From NCBI GenBank assembly GCA_032207245.1, contig CM063500.1, positions 68,907,037 to 68,971,036 on the forward strand: 64,000 nt of DNA. Direction: 5' to 3'. How positions within the stretch are numbered: the first letter of the stretch is position 1; each line of letters opens with the position of its first letter. The DNA is from Pardosa pseudoannulata (Eukaryota; Arthropoda; Arachnida; Araneae; Lycosidae). The translations under genes and the position numbers were made by a program. The notes under the pieces are model-generated. The model did no database searches and had not been told where the DNA came from. It was given only the letters and a program-made list of their open reading frames with translations. Shown one piece after another: positions 37,641-50,957 of this stretch.

Positions 37641-39869
37641 TCTCGATTTATCAGTTCTGGCATAGATGGAAGTAAACTGGAGAGTACTGCTACATGATAT
37701 TTAATGAAGATTCATACAAGTTCAAAATATTGTTTAATTTATTTTATGGTATTTCACTGAAACCCCAATAACTATTCGTAATTTAACTTTTTAGTAACAA
37801 TTTTCTGAAATGAAGTATAAATCTACACTTGGACATTTAAAGCAGTTAATTTCTTAATATACTGTGACTTATATTCTAAATTATTACCCAAATATATTAT
37901 TTCAATTTAGACAATATAGAGAAGTATATTTTGTTCATGACATTTACAATTTTGATTGCACGTTTATTAAATTATTTTTCATTTTCGTGCTTTTAGTTCA
38001 GATAATGGGCTGAGCAATCGTAAGATGAAAATAGGTGGTACATTTGAGAACTATAATTATGCCACTTACATATTCCAAAAATAGAACATAGTAAATATGA
38101 ATAATATACTTGTATATATATTAAGCTCTTTTATACTCATAAATTACTAAGATTTATATATTAAATGAATATAAATAATATACTCATGTAATATATTAAC
38201 ATATAATGAAGAAGCTATTTGCTTTAAAATTACAAATCGGGATAATTTATATAGAGTATCTTACAATTATCTTGCTACGATAATGTATTATTTATGTTTT
38301 ACTTATCCAACGATAAGTTTGCAAAAGAAAATTTATTCTTTCCTCTCTTAATTCTAAACCAGGTCGAATAAAAAGGGATATCTAGAATCTAGACAATTTA
38401 AATATAAATGTATGCTAAGAATGAAAATATGTGATATTTTTTTATTAATTTCCTAAGGTAGCAATGGTATCGTAAGATGCGGATGAGTTTTATGCAAGAG
38501 CTTAATGTCATTTTTATCTCTTTCATAAATTTTTAAAATACAAAATATTAAGCTAAATTAATTTTCGTAATTTATAGAAATAAGAATATAATCCTGTATA
38601 TATTTTATACTTTATGAGTATAAACTGGTACATAATTACATTTTAAAGGATTATATATAGGTTTTATAATTTATATATATATCTTAATATACCTAAATAT
38701 AACCTATCATACATACAGGTTATATTATAAAAAATTTATATTCTGGACAATCATAATTTAAAACTCATTGTGTACTGTTTACAGTGTTGCATACGGTGAT
38801 TGTCAATAAACAACGCTGCATGGGGCACATTATCTGAAAATCAGGCTTCAATAGAAAGGTTACCGCACAGTGTCATTTAGGAGAACAGAAATGTACACAG
38901 ATGATCGGGCGGGAAAAAATTCCTTAATATTTTGGCACCGTTTTACGATGGTTGGCATACATTCTGGCGACATTCTTTGGTGACAACTTGGCGACCCAGA
39001 TAATCGCCAATTTTTCTGGGTTGCACTTGACCTCACTCATTCTTCTACTTGGCTCTGTGCCGGAATGTCGAAAGTACGATTACTCTCGATCGCGTTTTTT
39101 ATCATTATTGTTATTATTATTTAATTGCCATTATGCATTTGGTCTCCCCCACGGCAATATATTGATAAAGTTTAGGACAAAATTTAGTAAAAGGTTTTTA
39201 TAATTTTTTTTTTTTTACTATATAAATGCTTTTTTTTTTGTCTTATTACTTCATTCTGTTTTAAACCTTTTTTAATATTTTTAAAGCTTTATATATATTT
39301 GAACATTTTTGTATTTTCATTTATTTTCAAAATTTTACAAATGCAGATATTTTTATTTCAAGTTTTTAAATTCAAAGTTCAAAGCTTCTTTCATTTCTTA
39401 AATTTTTTACAGACGCTTTTAAAAAAATATTCGAAATTTTTTTAAATCATTACAAGTTCCAAATTTATTTTATTCCAAAATAAATTTATGTTTAAAAACT
39501 CAATGTCTGCTTATAACGTTTTCGTTGTTAAAGTGCAGACCTCAGATCGGTCGATGAAGACACGTTTCAAAGTCTCATGCTTCAAAATTTATTTCCAAAT
39601 GTTATAAGTGTCGATTTTTTTTAAGTTTTTAATTACAGAAGCTTTTCTATTGCTTAGCATTTTTTTTAATAATCTTTCTAAGACTCAACTGTAAATTTAT
39701 GTTTAAAATTACAGTCTCTGTGTGTAATCTAAGTCCTGACTGCATTTTCACTCGAGTTGTCTAAAAACACGTTTCTGCATCACTTAGAACCGATTTCTGC
39801 TAAAATAGTCGTTTTACAAATCGAATTCTTAGTCTTTCGATTAGTCTGATTCGAGTAAACCACGCCCCT
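37641..39869. other. No gene seen up to the assembly gap
   Basis: AT-rich, with a GC-richer patch at 38,770-39,130 containing GGCGACATTC and TTGGCGACCC words like those of the 29,370 repeat. No frame with a recognisable domain. Confidence 0.45.
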
Positions 39870-39969
39870 NNNNNNNNNNNNNNNNNNNNNNNNNNNNNNN
39901 NNNNNNNNNNNNNNNNNNNNNNNNNNNNNNNNNNNNNNNNNNNNNNNNNNNNNNNNNNNNNNNNNNNNN
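39870..39969. other. Assembly gap of exactly 100 N
   Basis: A round 100-base gap is the usual placeholder for a scaffold join of unknown size. Both flanks are ends of the same repeated locus. Confidence 0.99.
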
Positions 39970-40685
39970 GCAGTTGAAAAGAATTACAAAGGTAGGCTTG
40001 TATACTTAGCAAACTGCATTTCTTTTAACTTTAGTAACAAATATTTTTAAATTCTACAACTCATGTCTAATTATTAGAATTATTTCCCATATAAAATGAT
40101 GGAGATGGATAGGAATGATGGAGTCATCAGTCCCAAAAATACCAGATTTTGACAAACATTGATAGTATCTTTTTGAGATCTTAGAACTGCCATTTGAATT
40201 TAAAAGCTAAATTTTTAACAAATAGCCTTAGAACTAATTTCCAAGTCTTATATTTGTAATAATTATTTTGTGTTGTATGGTTAAAACTGTATTATTTATC
40301 TTTGACCACGAGTTCCTGAACCATTTTGGTTACCCTTTTATGGTGATTACTTCTTTTAGTTCAGTAATAAATTATCTTTGAATCTTCAGTAAAGGTAGAT
40401 GCAGAGATCAACTGAACTCCTTGAATGTTACCCTCTAACTCAGCTTTTTTGTCATTACATGGTCAAAAAACATACCTTATCTTGGGTAAAAGGAACATAA
40501 TTTTTTTTTTAATTGGGATTTTGTAGTAAGAATTAATTTTGAAGATATTAAAATAAAAAAGGGAATTCACGAGTTCACTGATAGGAATGTATGTTTAAAA
40601 ACTGCAATTGAAAATTTGAAATTAGGAATTTAAGTTTACAAAATTACACATAATTAATTTTTTAACAGCTTACTTTAACACTAAA

Positions 40686-40869
40686 TGTTGTGTGTGAACC
40701 GCCTGACCACCAGTGGCGCTGCGGTCTCTAGAGCAGAGCCGAGACGATTCGTGTTGTATGAGCAGGGTGGAAAAAATAAAGAGTTCGAGAATGAGTTTGT
40801 GTCGAAGTGATGCGTTCTTTTTTACTAGAAAATCAAGTTAATACAGTCCACAGATAATTTCCAATAACA
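40686..40869 (+). repeat. 5' LTR of BEL copy B
   Basis: 184 bp. By eye it is identical to the 5' LTR of copy A. Confidence 0.95.
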
Positions 40870-41234
40870 ATGGTCCGTGCGACCGTGAGATGCTCTCAGA
40901 GACTTATGGATATATTCGTTAAAAGAAAAAAGGGACGTTTTACTTCGGTTTTCGCCAGATACGTGCTTTGGATTCCGCTGTTCATACAAAAGATAAGTTT
41001 CTATTTGCTTATTTTTGGAAGTTTTTTTTAAATTGGTGCATAAGCTTCTGGTCATTTACTCCCATTCGTTGTGTTAAATTTAATAATTTATTCTTAAAAT
41101 GTTTAAATTAATTGAGCTTGTGTTTTATGGTGTTATGAGTTCGTTCAGTTTAAATTCAGAATGATTTAGTTGTCTTATTTACTTTTGAGTGATGAGTTAA
41201 TGTGCCTATTTCAAAAATTGAGTTTTATTCTTTT

Positions 41235-41376
41235 TGAGTGTATGCTGTGTTAGAATTTTTTATTGAATTAAAAGTTAGTTCGGTTTTTAGTTTTGTTTTC
41301 AAGATTGAGTGTATGCTGTGTTAGAATTTTTTATTGAATTAAAAGTTAGTTCGGTTTTTAGTTTTGTTTTCAAGAT
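41235..41376 (+). repeat. 71-bp tandem duplication in the BEL leader (copy B only)
   Basis: TGAGTGTATGCTGTGTTAGA starts at 41,235 and again at 41,306. Copy A has it once. The duplication lies just before the gag ATG. Confidence 0.95.
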
Positions 41377-41989
41377 GTTTAAAAATGCAAGAAAAGTGGA
41401 TTTGCAGCTTGCTGCAACAGAGTTAGGTGAGGTAGTTACTGATAAAATGACGATGTCAGACCTCATTAATATTATAAAAAATAATGAGAAGTTCGAAACA
41501 GAACCTGAGTTTATATCTAATCTAATTGAGGGGATAATTGAAGAACGGAAACTAGAATTAGAGACAATCGAGAAAAATAAACAAATGGAATTGCAATTGG
41601 AACAAATTAAGTTAGAGAGAACTAAAGCCGAATTAGAATTGTCACAAATGCGAAGTGAGTCAAAAACAAAAGATGATTCTGAAATTAAAACTGAAAAATA
41701 TGATTCTCTGGATTCTCTAATTAAAAGTATAAAAACTTTAACAATTAAAATACCTAGTCGGCCTGAAGGGTGGGGTTTCTTCTTTTCTTCCTTGGAACGA
41801 TCCTTTATAACAAAAAACGTACCTGATAAATTTAAATCTGAGATTCTTTTGAATTTACTTGATGAGAAGGCTTCGAATATCATTTCTTACATAAATGATG
41901 ATGAGTTGAGTGATTATGACAAAGTAAAGAAAATTGTATTAAGAGAGTTCGAACCAACCCCCCCCCCAGTCGTGTTTGGAGCAATTTAG
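41375..41989 (+). pseudogene. BEL gag 5' part, cut by a C-run frameshift (copy B)
   Basis: Same start as copy A (MFKNARKVDLQ). At 41,958-41,967 there are ten C where copy A has six. This +4 change shifts the frame, and the product ends after about 204 residues in the gag domain. Confidence 0.9.
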
Positions 41990-44900
41990 AAAAACTACTA
42001 GGCAGGCAAATGAAACCCATGTGCAATTTTCATCACGTTTGACAACTAGTTTCGATTATTACTTAAAATTAAGAGATGTGTCGGATTTTGATAATTTGAA
42101 AAAATTAATTGTATCGGACAAATTATTTCAAACGTTAGACAAAGAAACCGCGTCCCACATTAGCATCAGACAATCGGATAGCTGGTTTGATCCCTTAACC
42201 TTAGGAAAGGAAGCAGATTTATTTTTTGTGTCACGGGGGAAACCCAGAGCAGAAATCAACTGTCAAAAATCTTCGAATTCGAAAAATGTGTCTAAGGTAT
42301 TTTTAGCTGAAAGCAAAAGTTTAAAGTGCTTACTGTGTAGTGAATCTCATCATCCGTTATATAAATGTAGAAATTATTTGTCATTGCCTGTTTCTGAAAG
42401 GGTTGAAATAGTTAAGAAAAATAATCTTTGTTTTAATTGTCTTGGCAAACATCAGGTTAAATCTTGTAAATCAAGGTTCTCATGTCCTTTGTGTAGACGC
42501 GATGGAAAGAAAAAGCTACATCATTTTTCTTTACATTTTCCGAGAGACTATGAGTCATCGAGACAGGAGACTAGTAAAGAATTTCATACCCCCGAAAGAG
42601 TGAAAGAATCTGTTCTGTCGCCAACCGCGCCTGTTTTTCAAACAGCTGTGACTACAAGTAATCTAAACAATAATGCGGTACTCTCTGCGAGGGTCATAAA
42701 TCAAAATAAAACCGTGTTGCTGAGTACTGTGAATTGTTTATTGAGAGACGAAAGCGGAAAGAGCTATAGAGCGCAGGCGATTTTGGATCAAGGAGCAATG
42801 AGTAACTACATGATAGCAGATTGTGCAAATAGCCTAAATTTAAAGAGAAAGAAAATTAATTTGACAGTTTGTGGTATCGGAGATACAGAAACATCAATTA
42901 AATCCTCTGTTAATGCTACTATTTCCAACTTTGAGGGAAATTTTGAAAAGGAGTTGGATTTTTTGATTGTGTCTAAAATTACGGATTTTATGCCGTCAAA
43001 AAAGATTGAGATTAATGTTCAAGAGTTAAAATATGTAAAACTCGCGGATGAAAATTTTTACATACCAGGTCGTATAGATTTACTTTTAAGTGCCGAAATT
43101 TTTTATGAATTGTTGAGACCAGGTCAAATTTCTCCTCCTAATAGTAATTTAATTTTTCAAAATACTGTTTTCGGATACGTAGCAAGTGGTAGTGTTCCCG
43201 TTGAAGTTACTGGAAGGGTACATTGTGGTCTTATTCAGGATAACACTAGTCTAAATGAAACTTTGGAGAAATTTTGGGAAATGGAAGATGTTCAGATTGA
43301 GGTACCCAAAAATAAAGAAGCAGTAATTTGCGAAGAGCACTTTGTTAAAAACGTTAAGAGAGATAAAACAGGGAGGTATATGGTGAAAATGCCGTTGAAA
43401 GAGGATCCAATGTGTTTAGGAAAATCCAGAGATATAGCTCTTAAAAAATTAAATTCGCAATGGAATCGTTTTGTAAAGGAACCTCAGTATTTAGAATTAT
43501 ATAGAGAATTTTTACGCGAATATGAGAAATTGGATCATATGAAAGAAATATCGGAGTGTGAGGAAGAGGTAGGAACATACTACATACCGCATTTAGGAAT
43601 ATATCGCCCTGATAAAAGCACTACTAAACTCCGTGTAGTGTTCAATGCGTCATCGCAAACAAATTCAGGGAATTCTCTTAATTCCATACAATGTAACGGT
43701 GGGGTCATTCAGGAGGACCTATTTAGTATAATGACGAGATTTCGAAAACACATTTTTGCGTTCGTGGCTGACATTAAGCAAATGTACAGAATGATCTTAA
43801 TTGACCCGAGTCAAACTAAACTTCTGAGAATACTTTGGAGGGAGGGAGTAAATGAACCAGTTAAGACTTATGAGCTGAAAACTGTTACCTATGGTACAGT
43901 AAGTGCACCTCATCTCGCTACACGAGTTCTTCTTCAACTATCAAAAGATGAGCGTGAGAAGTATCCTTTAGCGTCCCCAGTTATAGAACGAGATTTCTAC
44001 ATGGATGATGTTTTAAGTGGAGCTAACACATTGGAGGCCGCAAAAACTTTGCAGCATCAACTTATTGGAATTCTAAAATCTGCACAGATGTCCTTACACA
44101 AATGGTGTGGAAATAATTCTGAGCTTATCCCGTGTACAGAAAAGGAGTATGAATTTTCAACTACAGATGAAATTAAGACTTTAGGTGTTACCTGGAAGGC
44201 TGGAACCGACTGTTTTACATTCAAAGTCGATGTGGAGCAAAATGCTCACCCCACTAAAAGGTCTGTTCTATCCATCATCGCTCGACTCTTTGATCCACTT
44301 GGATTGTTGGGTCCAGTGATCACTAAAGCAAAAATCTTTATGCAACGATTGTGGTTGCTCAAACTTGGTTGGAGTGAAAGGCTTCCTGAGAAAGAAGCTG
44401 GTGAATGGCAAGAGTTTGTCCAGTCTTTAATGAATTTAAATCACATCAACATCGAGCGGTGTATAGTGCTTCAAAGTGCTGAGGTGATTGAGCTTCATGG
44501 CTTCTGTGATGCCTCGGAGAAGGCATATGGTGCTTCAATCTACGCCCGATCAGTCACTTCAAATGGAGAGGTGAAAGTGAAGCTTGTCGCTAGTAAATCT
44601 CGTGTGTCACCTATTAAGCAGGTAACAATACCTCGCTTAGAATTGTGTAGTGTCGTCTTACTCACCAAATTAATGCATAAGGTGCAAAACGCATTAAAAA
44701 TGGATATTACGTCAGTATTCTATTGGACTGATTCTACAATAGTGCTATGGTGGATGAAAAAGGAAACCATAGATTTGAAGACGTTTGTAGCCAATCGAGT
44801 GGCAAGTATACAAGAGTTTACCGAGATTGATCAGTGGTATCATGTTTCATCAGCACAAAACCCTGCTGACGTCATTTCGAGAGGACTTGATCCAGAGAAA

Positions 44901-45200
44901 ATTCAACGTAGTGACTTGTGGTGGTTCGGGCCATCCTTTCTTAGAGAGCAGGTGGTGATTTATCCTGATAATTGCCGAGACATCCGTAATAGTGAATTGT
45001 ACCAAAAGGAGCTGAAGAACAAACAAGGAGATTCAATGTGTCTCATAGCACAAGATAAGGAAATACTTCCCATAATCAATAAGTGTTCTTCGCTCGCGAA
45101 GTTACAAAGAATTATTGCCTGGTGTATTCGTTACAAGGACAATGCCAGAAATCCATTGCATAAAACGACTGGCAGTTTGACTGCATCTGAATTATCCTAA
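41968..45200 (+). pseudogene. BEL gag 3' part, PR, RT, RNase H (copy B)
   Basis: It continues gag-pol in the shifted frame with zinc knuckles, LDQG protease motif, YMDD RT motif and GFCDAS RNase H motif. It ends at the same TAA as copy A, followed by the same TGA (45,219-45,221). Only a handful of residue changes from copy A are seen, for example SLCTRD to PLCRRD in the third knuckle and RSLMN to QSLMN. Confidence 0.92.
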
Positions 45201-45221
45201 GCTTTATTTTGTTTAGTGTGA

Positions 45222-45674
45222 AATGTGCAATCGGTTTATTTTTCCAAGGAAATTCAGTGCATTGAAAGGGGTCAACTTATACCTAATTCCAGCAATTTAT
45301 TAAATTTGTCTCCATTTTTAGATGAGAAGAACATACTTCGGGTTGGTGGAAGACTGAGACATTCCAACCTATCTGCAGAACAGAGACATCCTATGTTAAT
45401 CCCTAACAATAATCCTATTTGTGATCTGATTATTAATCACTATCATGCATTTTATTTTCATACAGGTACTGAGGCTACTTTAGCAAACATCCGTACCCAA
45501 TTTTGGATAATTAATGGTAAATCAACAGTGAAAAGAGTAATTAAAAAATGTTTAAGATGCCTTAAGGTAAGTGCTAAAGGCAAAAACCAAATGATGGCAG
45601 ATCTACCTAGTGCCAGAGTTAACATTTCACGAGTATTCACTAAAGTAGGACTGGATTTTTTGTGGTCCCTTTAG
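45222..45674 (+). pseudogene. BEL integrase N-terminal part (copy B)
   Basis: It has the HHCC zinc domain as in copy A. One extra T (six instead of five, near 45,655-45,661) shifts the frame right at the first catalytic aspartate, GLDF, and ends the product early. Confidence 0.88.
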
Positions 45675-45733
45675 TATCAAATTATTCCCAGGTAGAGTAA
45701 AGAAAGTGTATAAATGTTATATTTGTATTTTTT

Positions 45734-46564
45734 GTGTGTTTTGTTGTTAAAGCCATACACTTAGAAATTGTAAACAATTTAAGTACTGAAGCCTTTATTG
45801 GTGCATTGAAAAGATTCATCGCTCGCAGAGATAGACCTACTGATATTTTTAGTGATAACGGAACTAACTTTGTAGGAGCGAATAATGAGTTATGTAAAAT
45901 ATTAAAGGAGCTATTTAAGAAAGAAAGTTCAGGGCAGTATGAGAATTTTCTTGCTTCTGAGAGCATTAAGTGGCATTTTAACCCTCCTGCTACACCTCAC
46001 TTTGGTGGTTTGTGGGAAGCGGGAGTTAAATCTTTAAAGGGACACCTTAAAAGGGTTGTGGGAAACACAGTTCTAACTCATGAAGAATTTTTTACACTTG
46101 TTACTCAAGTGGAGGCAGTATTAAACTCCCGGCCTCTTTGCCCTCTCTCTGAAGATCCCAACGATGATTTGGCTCTAACTCCAGCACATTTTTTAGTTGG
46201 CTCATCCTTAATATCTTTGCCTGAGCCAGATTTTAAAGAAATTCCAATGAACAGGCTCCGTAGATGGGAATTAGTGCAAAAATTGTCTCAAACATTTTGG
46301 AATAAATGGTCCTCAGACTATTTAAATCGTCTTCAAGCGCGACCTAAGTGGTATAAAGGAGAAGATAAATTTCAGGAAAATGAAGTAGTTCTTGTTAAAG
46401 GGGATGAGAATTCCAAATTATTGAACTGGAATTTAGCCAAAATAATTAAGGTTCATCCCGGAAAGGATAACATATCTAGAGTGGTTACATTAAAAACAAG
46501 TAAAGGTGTCTATAAACGACCTGTTAATAAAATTGTCAAATTACCTTTTGAGTCTAGTTGTTGA
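45734..46564 (+). pseudogene. BEL integrase core and C-terminal domain (copy B)
   Basis: It matches the copy A segment with one K-to-R change (GHLKRVVG). It carries DNGTNF and HFGGLWE with the second and third catalytic residues. Confidence 0.9.
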
Positions 46565-46802
46565 ATTATAATTGTTGTATGTGTTTGTGTAACAATTTAT
46601 CTGTATCACATTTGAACTTTAGTGTCTTATTTTGTAGAAAATTTAATTGTTTAAGTGTCTTTTTATTATTCATTTATTGTTGATAATTCCTTATGTTCAA
46701 TGTTTTCTCGAATATTATTATGAGTGTCAAATATTTGTAATTGTTTGATGTATATTGAAATTTTGTTTTTTCTTAAAAAAAAAATTGTCAAGGCGGGCGG
46801 TA

Positions 46803-46987
46803 TGTTGTGTGTGAACCGCCTGACCACCAGTGGCGCTGCCGTCTCGAGAGGTGAGCCGAGACGCTTCGTGTTGTATGAGCGGTGTGTGGAGGAATAAAGA
46901 GTTCGAGAATGAGTTTGTGTCGAAGTGATGCGTTCTTTTTTACTAGAAAATCAAGTTAATACAGTCCACAGATAATTTCCAATAACA
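46803..46987 (+). repeat. 3' LTR of BEL copy B
   Basis: 185 bp. The first 100 bases differ from the copy A 3' LTR at several clustered positions (GCTGCCGTCTCGAGAGGTGA where A has GCTGCGGTCTCTAGAGCAGA). The rest agrees. Confidence 0.95.
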
Positions 46988-47952
46988 CTAAACATACCAA
47001 TATTTATTACACACCTATATTTTTTATTTCTATTTTAATTCATTACCCATCACATTTTTTACACATACATTAGTGGCCATTTGATGTTTTTGGTATGTTT
47101 AGTGTTAAACTTCTAAATTGCTATACAGAAATTTATTTTATATTTAAATTTTGAACATTTAAGAGACTTTATATTTTAAAAGAATTTATAATTTCTTTAT
47201 TTAACTTTTATTCCTGGGCATATCAGAAAAACTTTGAATTTCAAACTATATGCTAATTGGTAGTAGTGGCAACACAGCATTATTATGTTCTATCTTGTCT
47301 GTATCTAGGCTTAGCAAACTATAATTTAAGCTTGAATATTGAAATAAAATTAACAGTTGATTTTGAAGACATAATATCTCAAATAACCAAATCAAACCTT
47401 TTGAATTTCTATCTCATACCTTACATTGATGTTTATAGCTATTCATTGATTTTAACCAAATACCAAAATAATTCAATAACATGAAAAAAAAAATACCATA
47501 GTAGTTTCCCCTAGGCATTGTCAGGAGGGCACTGTGCTCTGCCCCTTTCTGATTTGCATGAATTTACCTATGATATCTGCCAAGAAGCCATGCTTTTTTT
47601 TCACCCCTTAAAAATACAGAAGCATGTTTCACCGTCTTTGAGCAATCCATTTGGTCGATTTTCCCCCTTCTCAAGTTCCTTCCCTAAACGAAAGAATAGA
47701 AAAACAACTTTACATAGTCCACCCACGCATATGCTCCGTTTTCCGATTCTTTCTTCAAATAGGGCACGGGCTCCTGACGTCACTGGTATCTACGTCACTT
47801 GGCAACCACCATAGCAACAATGCTGGGGGTCAAGCTAACTGCGCTGATTGAAAAACACGTTCACAGCTTGAACTTCGCACGTTGGTGGTACGTTGTGGTT
47901 CGCACGTTGTTCACTTGTGTGCTGAAGAGTTATTTAGTGTTTATAACTGAAA

Positions 47953-48264
47953 ATGAATGATTACTTTAAGAATTTAAATCAACTGTCGCAGAAACGGTAT
48001 TTGGATAAAATATCTGTAATAAGTAATATAGATCCATATATTATAAAAGACTGGGAAACGGATATTGACAAATTACCAGCAATTTGCCATGGCGACATAA
48101 AAAAGCACAATCTTTTTATTTTACTTACTATCAATAAGCAAAGAAACATGTTAACGTGCCGGTCGGAAAAAACCCTTCGGTTTACAGTTATAAATAATCT
48201 TTCGATGAATTCCTCCTATTCAGTTTCTTTTCAATATGTGATGATTATAATTACAAAAAAATAA
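47953..48264 (+). pseudogene. Start of an uncharacterised mobile-type gene (copy B)
   Basis: Same first residues as at 25,832. An extra A in the run at 48,168-48,173 moves the frame, giving a longer unrelated tail (103 codons in all). Either tail is probably non-coding read-through of a fragment. Confidence 0.3.
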
Positions 48265-48659
48265 TTCTCAAAATTTGTAACTGAAAAAAATACCACGACA
48301 TTAAAATAAGACTGTTTACATGTAAACGTCCATAGCAACGAGATAGCGTGCCTACCAGAATGGTTGTTAGGGCTCGGCGATCTCAGCGATCAGCTGAGTG
48401 CTCGTGCCCTATATCCCTATTCACACAGTCAAGTCAAAAATTTAATAAAATAAAATTAACTTCAAACAATTGCATGATAATAGTTAATTTTTTTAAACCT
48501 ATAATAATCGAGAAAAAAAATCATTTCCATTAAAAAAAAGCTAGTTTTGTTCCGATAGAGTACCTTCATACCCAGGAGCACCCTGCCCTTTCTTTTTTGA
48601 TCTGGGGGATAAACTATATAGTGTTCCCAGTTCAATTATTTTCCCTGGAAATTCCCATC

Positions 48660-48790
48660 TTCGCATATTATAAACTGTGCTTATAAATGAATTCCACCAG
48701 TCATAATCAATCATTGTACTACACCTACTACATACTTTCTGATAACAACCCCTAAATTCTTGGAAAGCACATGCTATCTACTTACACTTA
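48660..48790. repeat. Inverted fragment of the 381-1221 hAT family (copy B)
   Basis: Counterpart of 26,540-26,670. Confidence 0.7.
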
Positions 48791-48839
48791 CAAAAGTGTC
48801 TGTGTCCAGCAATCCTCCAAACTCCAACGCATGCGTACT

Positions 48840-48900
48840 GTGAACGGAGGGAAGCTGGTTTTGAAGGGTTATACTTCAAAACCAGCTTCCCTCCGTTCAC
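48840..48900. repeat. Perfect 27-bp hairpin (copy B)
   Basis: Identical to 26,718-26,778. Confidence 0.95.
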
Positions 48901-48927
48901 ACTTTCTAGAGATTTCGCCAACTGTAG

Positions 48928-49430
48928 TGCTGAATTTATATAGTGTGCCGTCGCCCTGGGAATAACACGCATTTTTATAGCACGCCGCCACGTGCATTTT
49001 TGTGGTTGACTTATTCGCTAAGTTTATATTTTATTTCATGAAAAATAAGCCCATCCTATGGATGCAACATTTATGAAAAACTTTTTATTATAAAAGATCA
49101 CTTAACTGCTGAATTTACATAGTAATTCGCCACCACGTGCTTTTTTTGTGGTTGACTTATTCGCTAAGTTTATATTTTATTTCATGAAAAATGGAATCAT
49201 CATATGGATGCAATATTTGTAAAAAACCTTTTATTAAGAAAGATTCTTTAACAAAACATAAAATTGTGTGAACATGATTTTGAATCCGAGATTAGAAAGT
49301 CCACCGAGTGACACAAAATTTGGATTCATAAGCATTTAAGGGAGCGTATAGATGATCATCATACCCAAATTGAAGTTGAAAATTTTGAATTTACCGATTT
49401 TGATAATAATTTATATCATATTGGGGTAAA
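48928..49430 (+). pseudogene. Duplicated, degenerate C2H2-finger sequence (copy B)
   Basis: Counterpart of 26,806-27,310. Here the A-run after the first cysteine pair is one base shorter, so CNICKKPFIKKDSLTKHK reads in one frame before the TGA. That supports the reading as a finger. A second finger-like piece follows at 50,030-50,215. Confidence 0.5.
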
Positions 49431-50870
49431 ATAGACATGAATGGGACAGTTAACAAAAGTATGTTTTACAAATTATTTTCTACTAATACAACATTGTAAG
49501 TTTCAGTGTGACAAACTAAAATATTTTACCATTTTTAAAAAAAATTAAGATGAGAGTAATTATAGATGTGTTGTTTTAAAATAACAATTACATTGGTAAT
49601 AAATATGTCCTATCACACCCTTACAAGAGGCAGGAATGGGGCATGTTTTTAAACGTTAAAATACATGCATAATTTTCAAAAATATGAAAAATGACAAAGA
49701 ATGTATGTCATTCATGAAGATAAGCTTTATTGATTATTGATAACATTTATTTTATCTATTTACATACTGTAAACAAAAATATTCAGTTCAGTTGATACCA
49801 AAGAGTTTGGGGAATATTTTAAATTTGCTTCTAATAATACTAATATGCATTTACTTTTAAGCATTTTTATCTAGAATGAAAAAGTTAAAAAGATTAGATA
49901 AAACTATTCTCGCTCTAGTAAAATAAGGGGAAGGTTCAAAGATTAATTAAACTTATGAAAAATGTTGATACATATAGAATAACTAAAATAAGTTAGAGCT
50001 ATGTTAAAAGTCATACAGTTACACTTCATATGATAACCAAAGTAAATAATTATGAGTGTGAAGTGAAATCAACTAAAAAATTAGATCATAAGCATCATTA
50101 CATTATTGAACATCCAACTTGTATCATGCAATATAAATTGAAGTGCACAATTTGCAAAGGGTGCTTTCATCTGTTTCAGTATACATGTGCGAATAATTTA
50201 AAACAACATATATAAACATATTCATGCAAGTATACAGGTATATGAGAAATAATGATACAAGAATACAGGTATATGAGAAAGTTTGTCGTACATACAGGTA
50301 TATGAGCAAGAATACAGGTATATGAGAAATACCAAAAGGAAAAAAATACATATATTGAAAACAGCAGTGGTGAAAAAGAAATTTCTAATATTTTGCAAAT
50401 ATATAGTTTGAATAGTATCTAAAAACCAGAAATTAACATTCTTGAAAATGTTCTGAAAGGCTGTGAAATAAACCCTAAAATTAATAAAGAACTAAAAAAA
50501 AAAAAAAGAAAATACTATACATAATGTGCTAAAATTAAGCAACAAAATTAAACATGTAAATTTTAAGATTCATGAACATTTTAAAAATGAACTACCTAGT
50601 AAGAAAATTAAAACTCCAAACAAACTCCACAAGAAGGAAAAAATCCAATCCCAATTTAGCATTATTAAAACCCTTAGATAATGAAAAGAAAATATTGGTG
50701 AAAGTTTCACACATTTAAATAAAGAAGTGCTGTATTTACATTCTATGACTGATTATAAACATTAATAATATTGAGAAAATTCTGTTTTCATTATGTTTAA
50801 ATTTTATATTGCGACATGAAATTTGTATTTTTGTATTAAATAAAATTTGCTGGTTACTTCCTAGATTTTG

Positions 50871-50872
<2 letters not shown>

Positions 50873-50954
<82 letters not shown>
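50873..50954. repeat. (TA)n microsatellite (copy B)
   Basis: About 40 units. Counterpart of 28,749-28,851. Confidence 0.95.

Positions 50955-50957
<3 letters not shown>

Larger units (their letters stand above)
40686..46987 (+). mobile_element. BEL/Pao retrotransposon, copy B
   Basis: 6,302 bp at the same site and with the same CTAAA duplication (40,681-40,685 and 46,988-46,992) as copy A. It carries the same two stops in pol plus extra lesions: a 71-bp leader duplication, a longer C-run in gag and a one-T insertion in integrase. Confidence 0.95.
40679..47104. mobile_element. 119-bp TTAA MITE split by BEL (copy B)
   Basis: Same nested arrangement as in copy A. TTAA lies at 40,675-40,678 and 47,105-47,108. 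Confidence 0.85.

Noticed and set aside
39800..40012. Minus-strand frame across the N gap
   Set aside because: An artefact of translating N.
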